64,000 nt of DNA from Lactococcus hircilactis (lineage in GTDB: Bacteria; Bacillota; Bacilli; Lactobacillales; Streptococcaceae). The stretch spans positions 62,001 to 126,000 of the forward strand of contig NZ_WITJ01000005.1 of NCBI RefSeq assembly GCF_009601015.1, read 5' to 3'. The notes under the pieces are model-generated. The model was not told where the DNA came from. It saw only the letters and a program-made list of their open reading frames with translations, and made no database searches. The stretch's first letter is position 1; each line of letters begins with the position of its first letter. Position numbers and translations under genes: made by a program. Of the stretch, positions 18,292 through 26,513 are shown one piece after another.

Positions 18292-19512
18292 TTATTCTGA
18301 AAAGTCACGAGAAATTTGTGATTTAAGAAGTTCTAAACTCTTTTTTGCTTCTTCTATTTGATGTTGTCGCTCATCTTCGATCGTTAAGTCTTTCACATCA
18401 GGACTAACACTTGTCTCGCCTTGAGGTGATATGTTTTCTTGTGCAGTGGTAGAACGCCATTTAAGCATTCCTCCTTTATAAAATCCTCGAACATTTGCAA
18501 ATTCGGATTCCTTTGGAAAAAGTAACCGTTCAAAATATTCATCCCCAATTTCATCAAGAAGTGCTTCTTTTGATAACAAACTTGCCCCACCACCAGTTAA
18601 TACGATAAAATCAAGTTCTTCTATATCAGGAAAATTCTCAGTAATAAGTGGAGCGATTGTAAAGCGCGTATAGCGTTCAATTTCAGATTTTACAATCGTA
18701 GTTATGTCCCTAATATCAGCTTGGTTCGCTGATGGTCGATAAATATACTTTCCTGTGTCCTGTGAAGAACGAAGCATTTGTTCAATTAAAAAGGTCTTTG
18801 TTGAATTTATTCGACGTCCGATTTCTTTAATCAGATTCTGAACACCTTCAAATCTTTCATCTCCTAATGGAGATGGATTTAAAGCTACTGATCGATTAAC
18901 AAGAATCGTTCCTCCACCAATATCCATAACTCCGATTCGTCCATCAGAATACCGAACATCTCGCTTATAATCCTGTGTGAATGCAAGATTAAGTACTGTC
19001 CCCATATATTGAGGAATAATCGATTAAAATTCTTCTGACGGAATTAAAACAGTTACTAGTTTATGATTGATTTTTATTTGGTGTTGACCGACGGCTAAAG
19101 ATTTCAAGATATTAACTGTATCGCTCTCTTTATGCAGATCGGTAATAGAGAGTCCCAGAGTCAGATGAACCACCAAAGGTGATTCATAGCTTTCTTCGTA
19201 ATCCATAGCTAATCTTCCTAAAGCAAATTCTAAAATGCGAATGGCTTTCTTTTGTTTCATTCGGCCAGTTCTAGCATAAGTGTCAATCAAACGCTCTGGT
19301 AAATTATAAACTTCTAAATGGGGACCCCAAATAAAACTATTCTCAGAGTCACTCGGAAGCGAGAAGTAAAAATTATCCTCTTTTTCGAGACTTCCAAGTC
19401 CACCTTGTGCCACTTGCTCAGCATTCAAGTATGAAGACGGGTAGCTGTACTCTCCCCGTTCAGATTTCATTTTAATTCGTTTATTACCTAAATCAATTGC
19501 AAAAGTATTCAT
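18292..19512 (-). pseudogene. actin-like (ParM/Alp-type) ATPase, interrupted by one in-frame stop
   Basis: Two pieces in the same frame, 162 and 237 residues, are separated by a TAA at 19026-19024 and six more codons. Read through, it is one actin-like ATPase of about 405 residues: phosphate-1 loop FAIDLGNKRIKM, phosphate-2 loop GVMDIGGGTILV and the adenosine motif VLTGGGASLL. A single CAA-to-TAA change would explain the break. Related proteins form filaments that move plasmids, but no rep or parR-like gene is near and the flanks are chromosomal. The first ATG follows GAGGAAAA; the second piece could restart at ATG 19005, but without a good ribosome site and without the N-terminal half. It is therefore a recent nonsense mutation, a sequencing error or, less likely, a readthrough gene. 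Confidence 0.8.
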
Positions 19513-19540
19513 TTTTTTCCTCTTCGTTTTATCAAAAATT

Positions 19541-20659
19541 TTAATTGTTATTTACTATTGGATCAACTACCAAACTGATTTTTCTTAATTGTTCAGTGTA
19601 ATCTGTAATTTTTTCATTCAATACTTGTAGCTGATTTTGCCTTTCCAGCTGAATTTTTGTTGCTTGCTTTTGAGCAGCCTCAATAATTTCTTGTGCTTCA
19701 GTTTTTGCAGCATCTAGCTGAGCTTTTGCTTCTTTGGCAGAATTTTCTTGCATCTCTTTAGAGATTTCAATCGTCTTTCTTGCCTCAGAAAGAGTGGCGT
19801 GATCAGGATAATCTTCATAAATTCGATTTAACAGATCTGCTACCTGAGCTTTACTCTCAAGTTGATTTTTTTCAAGAGCAAAATGATGATTTTGGTTTTG
19901 ATTTTTGAGTTCATTATTTTGGACTTCTAAACGTTTTTGAGCTTCCAAAGCTTCGCTTAACTTCTGATCTTTTTGCGCTAATTCAGATTCTATTTTAGAA
20001 TAATCTGATTTCAAATTTCCCAATGTATCAATTTGATCTTTAGCTTTTTGAAGGTCGTTTTCTAGTTTTTTTCTTTTCATTTGCTCTTTTTGAATCAAAA
20101 GCTCATTTTCTTTAATTAAACTTGGTTGTTTCTCAAAATTGTTCAACTTCTTTAAGGCTGATTGATGCTCTAGTGCTAAATGTTCAAAATCCACTTGTAA
20201 TTTTTGATGTGTTTTTCTTTCATTTGCTAAGGTTTCTTCTTGTGATTTAATCACAGAATTTTTTAGAGAAATTTCGTTTTGAAACTTAATTAACGAATTC
20301 TTAAATGCAAGTTCATTTTTTAATTGAACAACTTTTAAAGGTTCTTGATTCTCTAAAGGCTCTTGAATAGAGTATCGAATGCGTGCTTTTGGCACTCCGG
20401 GTACTGGCTCGCTTGCATTCTCCTTTTCTTGTGCCATTTCCTCAATTGGTGAAACCTCTTCTACTTTAGGTGAAACTTCTACTTTATCTTTTTCCTTACT
20501 CATTTCATCATCAGGACGGATTACTTCATCCATCTTAGGCTCATCTTGAGGGGCTGTCCCCTCAGCATCCGATAATTGCTTGATTTCCTCCATTAATTGA
20601 TTAGAAAAAAACCAATTTCCTTTCTTTTTTGTCTTCTTTTTATCATTTTTATCGCTCAT
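19541..20659 (-). CDS. long coiled-coil cytoplasmic protein (DivIVA-like C-terminus)
   Basis: A 372-residue protein without membrane segment, start preceded by AAAGGAG. Residues 1-30 are very basic (KNDKKKTKKKGNW), 30-90 acidic and Pro-rich, and 105 to the end mostly heptad coiled coil (QLKNELAFKNSLIKFQNE; KDQIDTLGNLKSDYSKIES). Near the C-terminus AQLDAAKTEAQEIIEAAQKQA resembles DivIVA/GpsB-type polar scaffolds. It lies 28 bases before the actin-like gene, so it may be a filament adaptor or cargo link. This position and structure do not match ParR, which is a small ribbon-helix-helix protein. Function inferred only. Confidence 0.6.
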   Translation of the reverse strand: MSDKNDKKKTKKKGNWFFSNQLMEEIKQLSDAEGTAPQDEPKMDEVIRPDDEMSKEKDKVEVSPKVEEVSPIEEMAQEKENASEPVPGVPKARIRYSIQEPLENQEPLKVVQLKNELAFKNSLIKFQNEISLKNSVIKSQEETLANERKTHQKLQVDFEHLALEHQSALKKLNNFEKQPSLIKENELLIQKEQMKRKKLENDLQKAKDQIDTLGNLKSDYSKIESELAQKDQKLSEALEAQKRLEVQNNELKNQNQNHHFALEKNQLESKAQVADLLNRIYEDYPDHATLSEARKTIEISKEMQENSAKEAKAQLDAAKTEAQEIIEAAQKQATKIQLERQNQLQVLNEKITDYTEQLRKISLVVDPIVNNN

Positions 20660-20690
20660 AATAACAGCTTCTCCTTTTTCTAATTAGTTA

Positions 20691-21155
20691 TTATTTTTTT
20701 ACTTCAGTAGTTGTAGATTGCAGAATCGATTGGGAAGTGCTGCCACTCTTTTTTTCACTAGAAGAAGTCGATGTTTTCACATCTGTATTTGAATGTTCAG
20801 AAGTTGGTGTTTTTGAAGTGAGACCAACTTTCTTTTGAAGTTCTTGGATTTTTTCATTTTGTTGATTCTGCATTTGATCATAAATCTGTGTTACTTTTTG
20901 AAGTTGACTTGATCTGCTTTCAACTGTGTAAATAGAAAAAATACACAACACAAGGCTAAAAACAAGAAGAACATTCACAATTAAAAGTGTTAAAATTTGT
21001 TTTTCATGTAAAAAAATCCGAAAAGCTTTTATTTTTTGATTAACTTGGGGATCCTTTTCCTTCTGAAGTAATCTTTGGTAGCTATACTGGCGAAAAATCG
21101 CATAACTACTTAATAATAAAACAAAAATCAAAAGAACAAAAAGTCCAATATTCAT
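20691..21155 (-). CDS. small two-TM protein with coiled coil, first gene of actin-like cluster
   Basis: The 154-residue protein starts at an ATG with GGAGG upstream. Membrane segments at about 2-20 and 52-77 (ILTLLIVNVLLVFSLVLCIF) are followed by a short coiled coil (LQKVTQIYDQMQNQQNEKIQELQKK) and a Ser/Thr-rich tail. The family is not recognised. Its position before the coiled-coil and actin-like genes, with 31-base spacing, suggests a membrane anchor for the same assembly. Confidence 0.55.
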   Translation of the reverse strand: MNIGLFVLLIFVLLLSSYAIFRQYSYQRLLQKEKDPQVNQKIKAFRIFLHEKQILTLLIVNVLLVFSLVLCIFSIYTVESRSSQLQKVTQIYDQMQNQQNEKIQELQKKVGLTSKTPTSEHSNTDVKTSTSSSEKKSGSTSQSILQSTTTEVKK

Positions 21156-21864
21156 TTTGTAACCTCCATTATTTTCTTTCGATTTTTAGTAATTCAATCA
21201 AAAATTTTTTTCAAACTGATTTTACTGAGATGAAAAATGAATACGCCCTGTTTTACGCGATATTTTATGTCTCAAAAAGTCGTTTTTCTTTTTTGACTAA
21301 ATTCACAAGTTTTATTACAAAATCAATTGACTCTGTAATAAGTAAAAATACTACTCTTTAATTATATTTTTATTTTCATCTGAGTCAAGATTCATTTAAG
21401 TCATTTTTTTAATTACTTCATACAGTTTATTGCTGATTTCGCTTTATAATGCATTTATAATACAAAAAAGTGATTGAAACAACCTATTTCTGATTTTATT
21501 GTATTTATTTTTAAAATCAAAAAAAACACGTAATCAAGCGTGCTTCTTTGATTTGGAGAACGTGCTAATTTTAAATCATTGTTTGTTGTACCTCATTTTA
21601 TAAGACCATTAACAACAGAAATCTAATGTTCAAAATTGCTGAACTTCATTATCCATTCCATTTTTTTGGGTACTTTTCTATCCAAATATTCATTTGATTC
21701 ACTCATCACATCTTCCAATTTGTAATTTTCTTGGTCTGTTGAGATATTTTTAGCATCATTTTGCGTCAATAAAGAAAGAATTCCTAAATTTTTTTAAAAA
21801 TAAAATAGGGCTGAGATTGTGCGAAATTTGATTTCTTTTTATTTTAGAATTCTTTTATATATTC
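21156..21864. other. intergenic stretch upstream of the actin-like cluster
   Basis: About 700 AT-rich bases without a firm gene. A 48-codon minus-strand frame (21623-21769, TTG start) has protein-like composition but no ribosome site and may be a gene remnant. CACG/CGTG hairpin words lie at about 21527-21542. The promoter of the cluster should be here but no convincing -35/-10 pair stood out. Confidence 0.4.
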
Positions 21865-21890
21865 AAAAAAGGTCCTGCAAGACCTTTTTT
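21865..21890 (-). terminator. terminator of uspA-like gene
   Basis: AAAAAAGGTC / GACCTTTTTT hairpin with CTGCAA loop, ten bases past the stop codon. Confidence 0.8.
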
Positions 21891-21899
21891 GGATTGTTC

Positions 21900-22325
21900 T
21901 TATTTAACAATCATAACATTACATGGTGCATGGCTTACCACGTAAGTACTGGTTGATCCGACTAAAATTCGATCGAGTAAATTTTTACTATTTGATCCCA
22001 TAACAATCAGATCAACCGCTTCTTTTTCAGCAAACTGTACGATTTCTTTTTTGGGAAATCCTGTATAATTATGAAGCGTGTAATCAACTGAATCTTTGAT
22101 GATCTGCCTTGCAGCGTCTAGCACTTGTTGTGATTCTTTTTCAAGTGTTTCAAGATAAAGCGGCATCGCATAAGGAGTTCCTCCTAATCTCGTTTCATCT
22201 TTGACATACAAGACGTCAAGAGCAGTTTGGTTTCTTTTCGCAATTGCGATTGCTTCATGAATCGCATTGTCAGATTGAGGTGAACCATCAATAGCAACTA
22301 AAATTTTTTTATAAATTTCTCTCAT
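21900..22325 (-). CDS. universal stress protein (UspA family)
   Basis: From the ATG at 22325 (AAAGGAGG upstream) the protein has 141 residues, the normal UspA domain length. It begins YKKILVAIDGSPQSDNA and ends with the ATP-binding pattern VMGSNSKNLLDRILVGSTSTYV (G-2x-G-9x-GS/T). UspA proteins bind ATP or AMP and accumulate under stress or growth arrest. An upstream in-frame ATG at 22376 has no ribosome site. Confidence 0.92.
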   Translation of the reverse strand: MREIYKKILVAIDGSPQSDNAIHEAIAIAKRNQTALDVLYVKDETRLGGTPYAMPLYLETLEKESQQVLDAARQIIKDSVDYTLHNYTGFPKKEIVQFAEKEAVDLIVMGSNSKNLLDRILVGSTSTYVVSHAPCNVMIVK

Positions 22326-22397
22326 TGTAAACGCCTCCTTTACTATTATTATAATATTTTTTGAGCGAAGATTCAATTAATATCACTGTTTTTTAAT

Positions 22398-23075
22398 TTA
22401 AAGTAACGCTTTTTCTCTAAAACTAAAATACTGATCCTTTCCGACAATAACATGATCAAAAAACTGGATGCCAAGAAAATGACATGCTTGTGAAATCTGA
22501 GTTGTAAATTCACGATCTTGATGACTTGGTACTGATTTTCCAGAAGGATGATTATGAGCAACAATCATTCCTACGGCCATATTTTTTACAGCAAAATGCA
22601 AAATTTCACGCGGATTTGCGATAGAGCGATTGGCGGCACCTACAAAAATCGTTCTTTTTTCAATAATCTTATTTTGAGCATCAAGATAAACCGCAATCAG
22701 ATGTTCTTGATCAAAATCTTGCATTTCATCAACTAAAGATTTTCCAAAATCTTCTGAGCTTAAAATTTGTCCGTAACGCTTTCTTTCACTGGTTTGGATT
22801 CGTTTTCCAAATTCAATCATCGCTCGAATCTCAATCGCTTTGACTTTCCCAATGCCAAGATTTGATCTAAGTTCTGTGATGCTTGCGCGCCTAAAATTTT
22901 CAATCGTTTTAAAGTTCATTAAAAGCAACGTCGCAATCTCAAGCGCACTTTTTTGATGTGTCCCTGTCCGAAGTAAAATCGCAAGTAACTCTTGATCGGA
23001 ACATTTTTCAGCGCCTAATTGCTCTAATCTTTCTCTTGGAAAAAGTGGGTATGTATTTTCAGAAATTTCGTACAT
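22398..23075 (-). CDS. radC: RadC-family JAMM protein
   Basis: The 225-residue protein starts at ATG 23075 behind GTGGAGG. An N-terminal helix-hairpin-helix (LRSNLGIGKVKAIEIRAM) precedes a JAMM/MPN+ domain with metal motif AHNHPSGKSVPSHQD. The family was linked to DNA repair but its true role is unresolved. Length and motif order are standard. Confidence 0.9.
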   Translation of the reverse strand: MYEISENTYPLFPRERLEQLGAEKCSDQELLAILLRTGTHQKSALEIATLLLMNFKTIENFRRASITELRSNLGIGKVKAIEIRAMIEFGKRIQTSERKRYGQILSSEDFGKSLVDEMQDFDQEHLIAVYLDAQNKIIEKRTIFVGAANRSIANPREILHFAVKNMAVGMIVAHNHPSGKSVPSHQDREFTTQISQACHFLGIQFFDHVIVGKDQYFSFREKALL

Positions 23076-23120
23076 GTCAACCTCCACTTTTTTATACGAA
23101 AAACGAGAGTTATTGTAACA

Positions 23121-23148
23121 AAAAAAGATAAGAATTTTCTTATCTTTC
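23121..23148 (-). terminator. terminator of the gntR-type gene
   Basis: AAAGATAAGA / TCTTATCTTT hairpin followed on the minus strand by a T7 run; it overlaps the stop codon of the GntR gene. Confidence 0.75.
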
Positions 23149-23850
23149 TAAATAAAATTCAAAGCGATCGCCAACATATTGGGATAAAACATATTCAAAT
23201 GCTCTGCCGTCTGATAAATAAGAAACTTGTGTGACGCCTAGCATGGCTGATCCAACACGCGTTTTGAGATCTTCTGCAAGTTCAGTACTTGCTTTTTTTG
23301 CTGAAACGATTTGCTCACTATGTGAAATTTCATATCCATTTTCACGTAATGTTTTAAAGAAATTACTCGTAATATTGTTTTTATCAAAATCTTTGACAAG
23401 CTCAAAAGGAATACTCGCGACTTCAAAACAAATCGGGAGATGATCTGCGTAGCGAATCCGCTCCATTCGAATGATGGAATTTTCTTTGGTAATATGGAGT
23501 TTTTCACATTCTACATCATTTGGTGCTGTTCTGATATAAGAAAGGAGTTCTGAGGAGGGCGTTTTACCTTGAGCTAAAATAATATCTGTAAATGACGTTG
23601 TCCCTCGCATTTTTTCTCTGACACGTCTGCTGGCAACATAAGTCCCAGATCCGACACGGCGCTCCAAAATCCCTTCATCGACAAGGGAGGTCACGGCTTG
23701 TCTAGCTGTCATTCGACTCACGTTAAAACGCTCCGCAAGATCACGCTCTGATGGCAAGCGTTCTCCTATTTTCCAGACGCTGTTTTCTACTTCATCTTTG
23801 AGTGCGTCATGAATTCTGACATAATTTGGAACTTGTTTTTTTGTATTCAT
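23140..23850 (-). CDS. GntR-family regulator with UTRA domain
   Basis: The 236-residue protein has an N-terminal winged helix (WKIGERLPSERDLAERFNVSRMTARQAVTSLVDEGIL) and a C-terminal UTRA effector domain. HutC/YvoA-type members sense small metabolites, often sugars or amino sugars. No sugar operon is adjacent; it lies downstream of the nucleoside lipoprotein gene and could regulate a distant locus. GGTGT precedes the start. Confidence 0.88.
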   Translation of the reverse strand: MNTKKQVPNYVRIHDALKDEVENSVWKIGERLPSERDLAERFNVSRMTARQAVTSLVDEGILERRVGSGTYVASRRVREKMRGTTSFTDIILAQGKTPSSELLSYIRTAPNDVECEKLHITKENSIIRMERIRYADHLPICFEVASIPFELVKDFDKNNITSNFFKTLRENGYEISHSEQIVSAKKASTELAEDLKTRVGSAMLGVTQVSYLSDGRAFEYVLSQYVGDRFEFYLER

Positions 23851-23962
23851 ATTTACACCTCAGGGCTTCAATTGGTATAGTTATTATAGCATAAATTCAC
23901 TTAAATTTCTTTATTTAATCTCATTTAATGGATTTTTTGTTTTATGAACACTCAATAGAAAA

Positions 23963-23999
23963 GAACACTTCCAGCCACAAACAGCCGAAAGTGTTTTTT
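23963..23999 (-). terminator. terminator of bmp-type gene
   Basis: AACACTT-C-CAGCC pairs imperfectly with AGCC-G-AAAGTGTT, with a minus-strand T-rich tail, just after the lipoprotein gene. Confidence 0.6.
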
Positions 24000-24015
24000 A
24001 GTTTCGATAATGAGA

Positions 24016-25077
24016 TTATTTTGAAGGAACAGTAATCTTACCGGAAATGATATCTTCTTTAGCTGTTTCTACAGCAGATTTGATGCTTGATGTAACATTA
24101 TCATAACCAATATTAACTCCGCCGTTTTTAAGATTATAGGTCGTCACAGATCCACCAGGGAACTTGTTTGCTTTTGTCTTATCTGCCATATCGCGAACAA
24201 CTTTTCCGACTTCTTTAATCGTTGAAACTAAAACAAAGTTTGATTTTTTACCATCTTTAGAAGTATAATTTCCAAGATATTTTTGATCTTGGTCAACACC
24301 GATCAACCAGACTTTATCTGCTTCGTTTTTACCTTCATTTTGAGCTTTGGCTTCGTTGAATGCTCCAACCCCAACGCCTCCGGCACATTGATAAACGACA
24401 TCTTCTCCTGCGCCATACATGGCGTGAGCGATTGTTTTACCTTTTGCGGCATCTGTAAAGCTTTGTGCGTATTGAACATCTACTTTGATATTTGGATTAA
24501 CAGATTTTGCACCTGCTGTATAGCCTGCTTGGAAACGTGTGATAACGTCTGATTGCATGCCTCCAATAAATCCGATTTTTCCAGTTTTTGATGCTTTTGC
24601 TGCAGCAACTCCTGCAAGATAAGCCCCTTCATTGTCTGCAAAGAGTGCAGAGGCAAGATTCTTGATTGGTGTTGTTGGTGCTGAGTCAACAATCAAGTAA
24701 TCATTTTTTGGATTGTTTTTAGCAGCTTCTTCTGTTGCTTGTTCCAAACTAAATCCGATTCCTACTTGAAGTTTGTAGCCTGCAGCTGCTGCTGAGTTAA
24801 AGTTTGTGGTGTAATCAGATGCTGAGTTTGATTGGTAGTAGTTGAATCCTTGACCTTTGGTCAAGCCATTCTCTTTCCCCCAAGCTTCCAAACCTTCCCA
24901 AGCTGATTGATTGAATGAGCGATCATTGATTCCGCCAGTATCGGTAACGATAGCAACTTTTAGATCAGTCTTTGCTTTTCCTGAAGCTGATCCGTGTGAA
25001 CCATTTGAGCGACACCCTGCAAGGACTGCGACTGAAGCGAGTGCGACTGCACCAACTGCAAAAACACGTTTATTCAT
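24016..25077 (-). CDS. bmpA: BMP-family nucleoside-binding lipoprotein
   Basis: The ATG at 25077 (GGAGGAAA upstream) gives a 353-residue lipoprotein with lipobox VLAGC. Family motifs include VTDTGGINDRSFNQSAWEGL and the later IGVDQDQKYLGN. BmpA/TmpC proteins capture nucleosides for an ABC importer; the permease and ATPase genes are not in this window. It follows the deoxynucleoside salvage genes, which fits nucleoside uptake feeding phosphorylase and aldolase. A cre-like palindrome lies between ribosome site and start codon. Confidence 0.9.
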   Translation of the reverse strand: MNKRVFAVGAVALASVAVLAGCRSNGSHGSASGKAKTDLKVAIVTDTGGINDRSFNQSAWEGLEAWGKENGLTKGQGFNYYQSNSASDYTTNFNSAAAAGYKLQVGIGFSLEQATEEAAKNNPKNDYLIVDSAPTTPIKNLASALFADNEGAYLAGVAAAKASKTGKIGFIGGMQSDVITRFQAGYTAGAKSVNPNIKVDVQYAQSFTDAAKGKTIAHAMYGAGEDVVYQCAGGVGVGAFNEAKAQNEGKNEADKVWLIGVDQDQKYLGNYTSKDGKKSNFVLVSTIKEVGKVVRDMADKTKANKFPGGSVTTYNLKNGGVNIGYDNVTSSIKSAVETAKEDIISGKITVPSK

Positions 25078-25090
25078 GGAAACGGTTTCC
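25078..25090. promoter_or_regulatory. cre-like palindrome overlapping the bmpA start region
   Basis: GGAAACGGTTTCC is an almost perfect palindrome matching the core of CcpA cre boxes. It occupies the gap between the ribosome site and ATG of bmpA, so bound CcpA could act as a roadblock, or the RNA could fold over the start. Confidence 0.5.
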
Positions 25091-25161
25091 TCCAAAATTT
25101 TATTTGATTGCTAAATTTTTAGCTTAAGCCTATTTTAAGCTATCTTTTACTTTTTTTCAAG

Positions 25162-25216
25162 TATTATAACCAACTGAATCAATTTCATTTTTAAATGTTC
25201 GATTATTACGAACATT
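25162..25216 (-). promoter_or_regulatory. bmpA promoter region with a perfect inverted repeat
   Basis: TATAAT on the minus strand (25167-25162) is the likely -10. Upstream, AAATGTTCG at 25192-25200 and CGAACATTT at 25208-25216 form a perfect 9-base inverted repeat with a 7-base spacer. CGAAC cores recall Pur boxes, though without the second C of AWWWCCGAACWWT. It probably binds a regulator of nucleoside uptake. Confidence 0.5.
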
Positions 25217-25267
25217 TATCCAGACTTTCTTGCTTTTTTTCTTTTAAATAAGATTAAAAACAAACAT

Positions 25268-25663
25268 TTAATCCAGTGTTCTAAATGAATAAGGCAAGAG
25301 TGCGCCAACTGTAGTTGCTTTAATGGTTAAGTCCTTTGAGACAAGATATACGGGCATTTCTTCAGAGCAAAATTCTACTAAAACTTGTCTGCAAGCACCG
25401 CAAGGTGAAATCGGTTCATTGGTTTCTCCGTAGATTGCAAGCGCTGAAAATTCACTTATTCCGTCAGAAATTGCCTTAAAGATGGCTGTACGTTCTGCGC
25501 AATTGGACAGTCCAAAACTGGCATTTTCAATGTTGCAACCCGTCACTATTTTTCCGTCAGTACTGACAAAAGCTGCACCTACTGGAAAATGGGAGTAGGG
25601 AACGTATGCTTTTTTTGATGCTTCTTTTGCTTTTTGTGCTAATTCAAGATTAGTCGTTTTCAT
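25268..25663 (-). CDS. cdd: cytidine deaminase
   Basis: From ATG 25663 (AAGGTGAT upstream) the protein has 131 residues. Zinc ligands and the catalytic glutamate lie in [10 protein letters not shown] and [10 protein letters not shown]. It converts cytidine and deoxycytidine to uridine and deoxyuridine. It overlaps the end of deoC. A palindrome copy at 25555 encodes VSTD in a surface turn (FVSTDGKIV). Confidence 0.95.
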   Translation of the reverse strand: MKTTNLELAQKAKEASKKAYVPYSHFPVGAAFVSTDGKIVTGCNIENASFGLSNCAERTAIFKAISDGISEFSALAIYGETNEPISPCGACRQVLVEFCSEEMPVYLVSKDLTIKATTVGALLPYSFRTLD

Positions 25664-26312
25664 TGGAGCGATCACCTTCCATCACGGCAATACTTGCAGA
25701 AATTCCCAAGCGACTTGCTCCTGCTGCAATCATACCGTGTGCTTCTTTTGCTGAATGAACACCGCCAGAAGCTTTGACTCCCATGTCAGGGCCAACCGTT
25801 TCACGCATGAGTTTGACATCATGAACTGTGGCACCGCCTGTTGAAAAACCAGTGGATGTTTTAACAAAATCAGCACCTGCACGCTGTGCGGCACGACAAG
25901 CTTGTACTTTTTCATCATCGGTCAACAGACAGGCTTCGATGATGACTTTGAGCACCCGTCCGGCTTTGACTTTATTGACTTGAGCAATATCTTGTTCAAC
26001 AAATTCCCAATTGCCATCTTTTGCGGCTCCGATATTGATGACCATATCTATCTCGTCAGCACCATTTTTAATGGCATCAGCAGCTTCAAATGCTTTTGCA
26101 GCACTTGTCGATGCACCAAGAGGAAATCCAATGACAGTACAGACATTTGTTGGGTCATTTTCGAGCGCTTTTGCAGCAAAGGAAACCCAAGTTGGATTGA
26201 CACAAACGCTAGCAAAACGATATTTTTTAGCTTCATCAATGATTTGTTGAAGCTGCGCTTGAGTAGCATCAGCTTTAAGGATTGTGTGGTCGATATAAGT
26301 ATTGAGTGTCAT
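25650..26312 (-). CDS. deoC: deoxyribose-phosphate aldolase
   Basis: The 220-residue TIM-barrel enzyme begins [13 protein letters not shown] and has the Schiff-base lysine in [11 protein letters not shown] plus the second active lysine in MGVKASGGV. It splits deoxyribose-5-phosphate to glyceraldehyde-3-phosphate and acetaldehyde, the last step of deoxynucleoside breakdown. It overlaps cdd and follows the small membrane-protein gene. Confidence 0.95.
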   Translation of the reverse strand: MTLNTYIDHTILKADATQAQLQQIIDEAKKYRFASVCVNPTWVSFAAKALENDPTNVCTVIGFPLGASTSAAKAFEAADAIKNGADEIDMVINIGAAKDGNWEFVEQDIAQVNKVKAGRVLKVIIEACLLTDDEKVQACRAAQRAGADFVKTSTGFSTGGATVHDVKLMRETVGPDMGVKASGGVHSAKEAHGMIAAGASRLGISASIAVMEGDRSNEND

Positions 26313-26330
26313 GTTTTTTTCTTTCTATTT

Positions 26331-26513
26331 TTAAGATTTACTTTTTATATAAATGATACCGATGCCGACATAAATGAAGGAATAGGCAACAACAAATGCG
26401 ATAAAGCCGCGCAAGCCACCATGCCACAATAGCATGGCAAAACCGCCAACGAGTAACGATAACAGCGTTTGAATCAGTCGAATATTTTTAGGTAAAGGGT
26501 CTATTTGTTTCAT
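26331..26513 (-). CDS. small two-TM protein within the nucleoside salvage operon
   Basis: A 60-residue protein with two hydrophobic helices (TLLSLLVGGFAMLLW and FIAFVVAYSFIYVGIGIIYI). Its ATG overlaps the pdp stop (ATGA), so it is translationally coupled between pdp and deoC. The function is unknown; the position suggests a link to nucleoside transport or enzyme anchoring. Confidence 0.7.
   Translation of the reverse strand: MKQIDPLPKNIRLIQTLLSLLVGGFAMLLWHGGLRGFIAFVVAYSFIYVGIGIIYIKSKS

Noticed and set aside
21623-21769. 48-codon minus-strand frame with protein-like composition
   Set aside because: TTG start without ribosome site, no recognised family; may be a remnant, so not listed as a gene.
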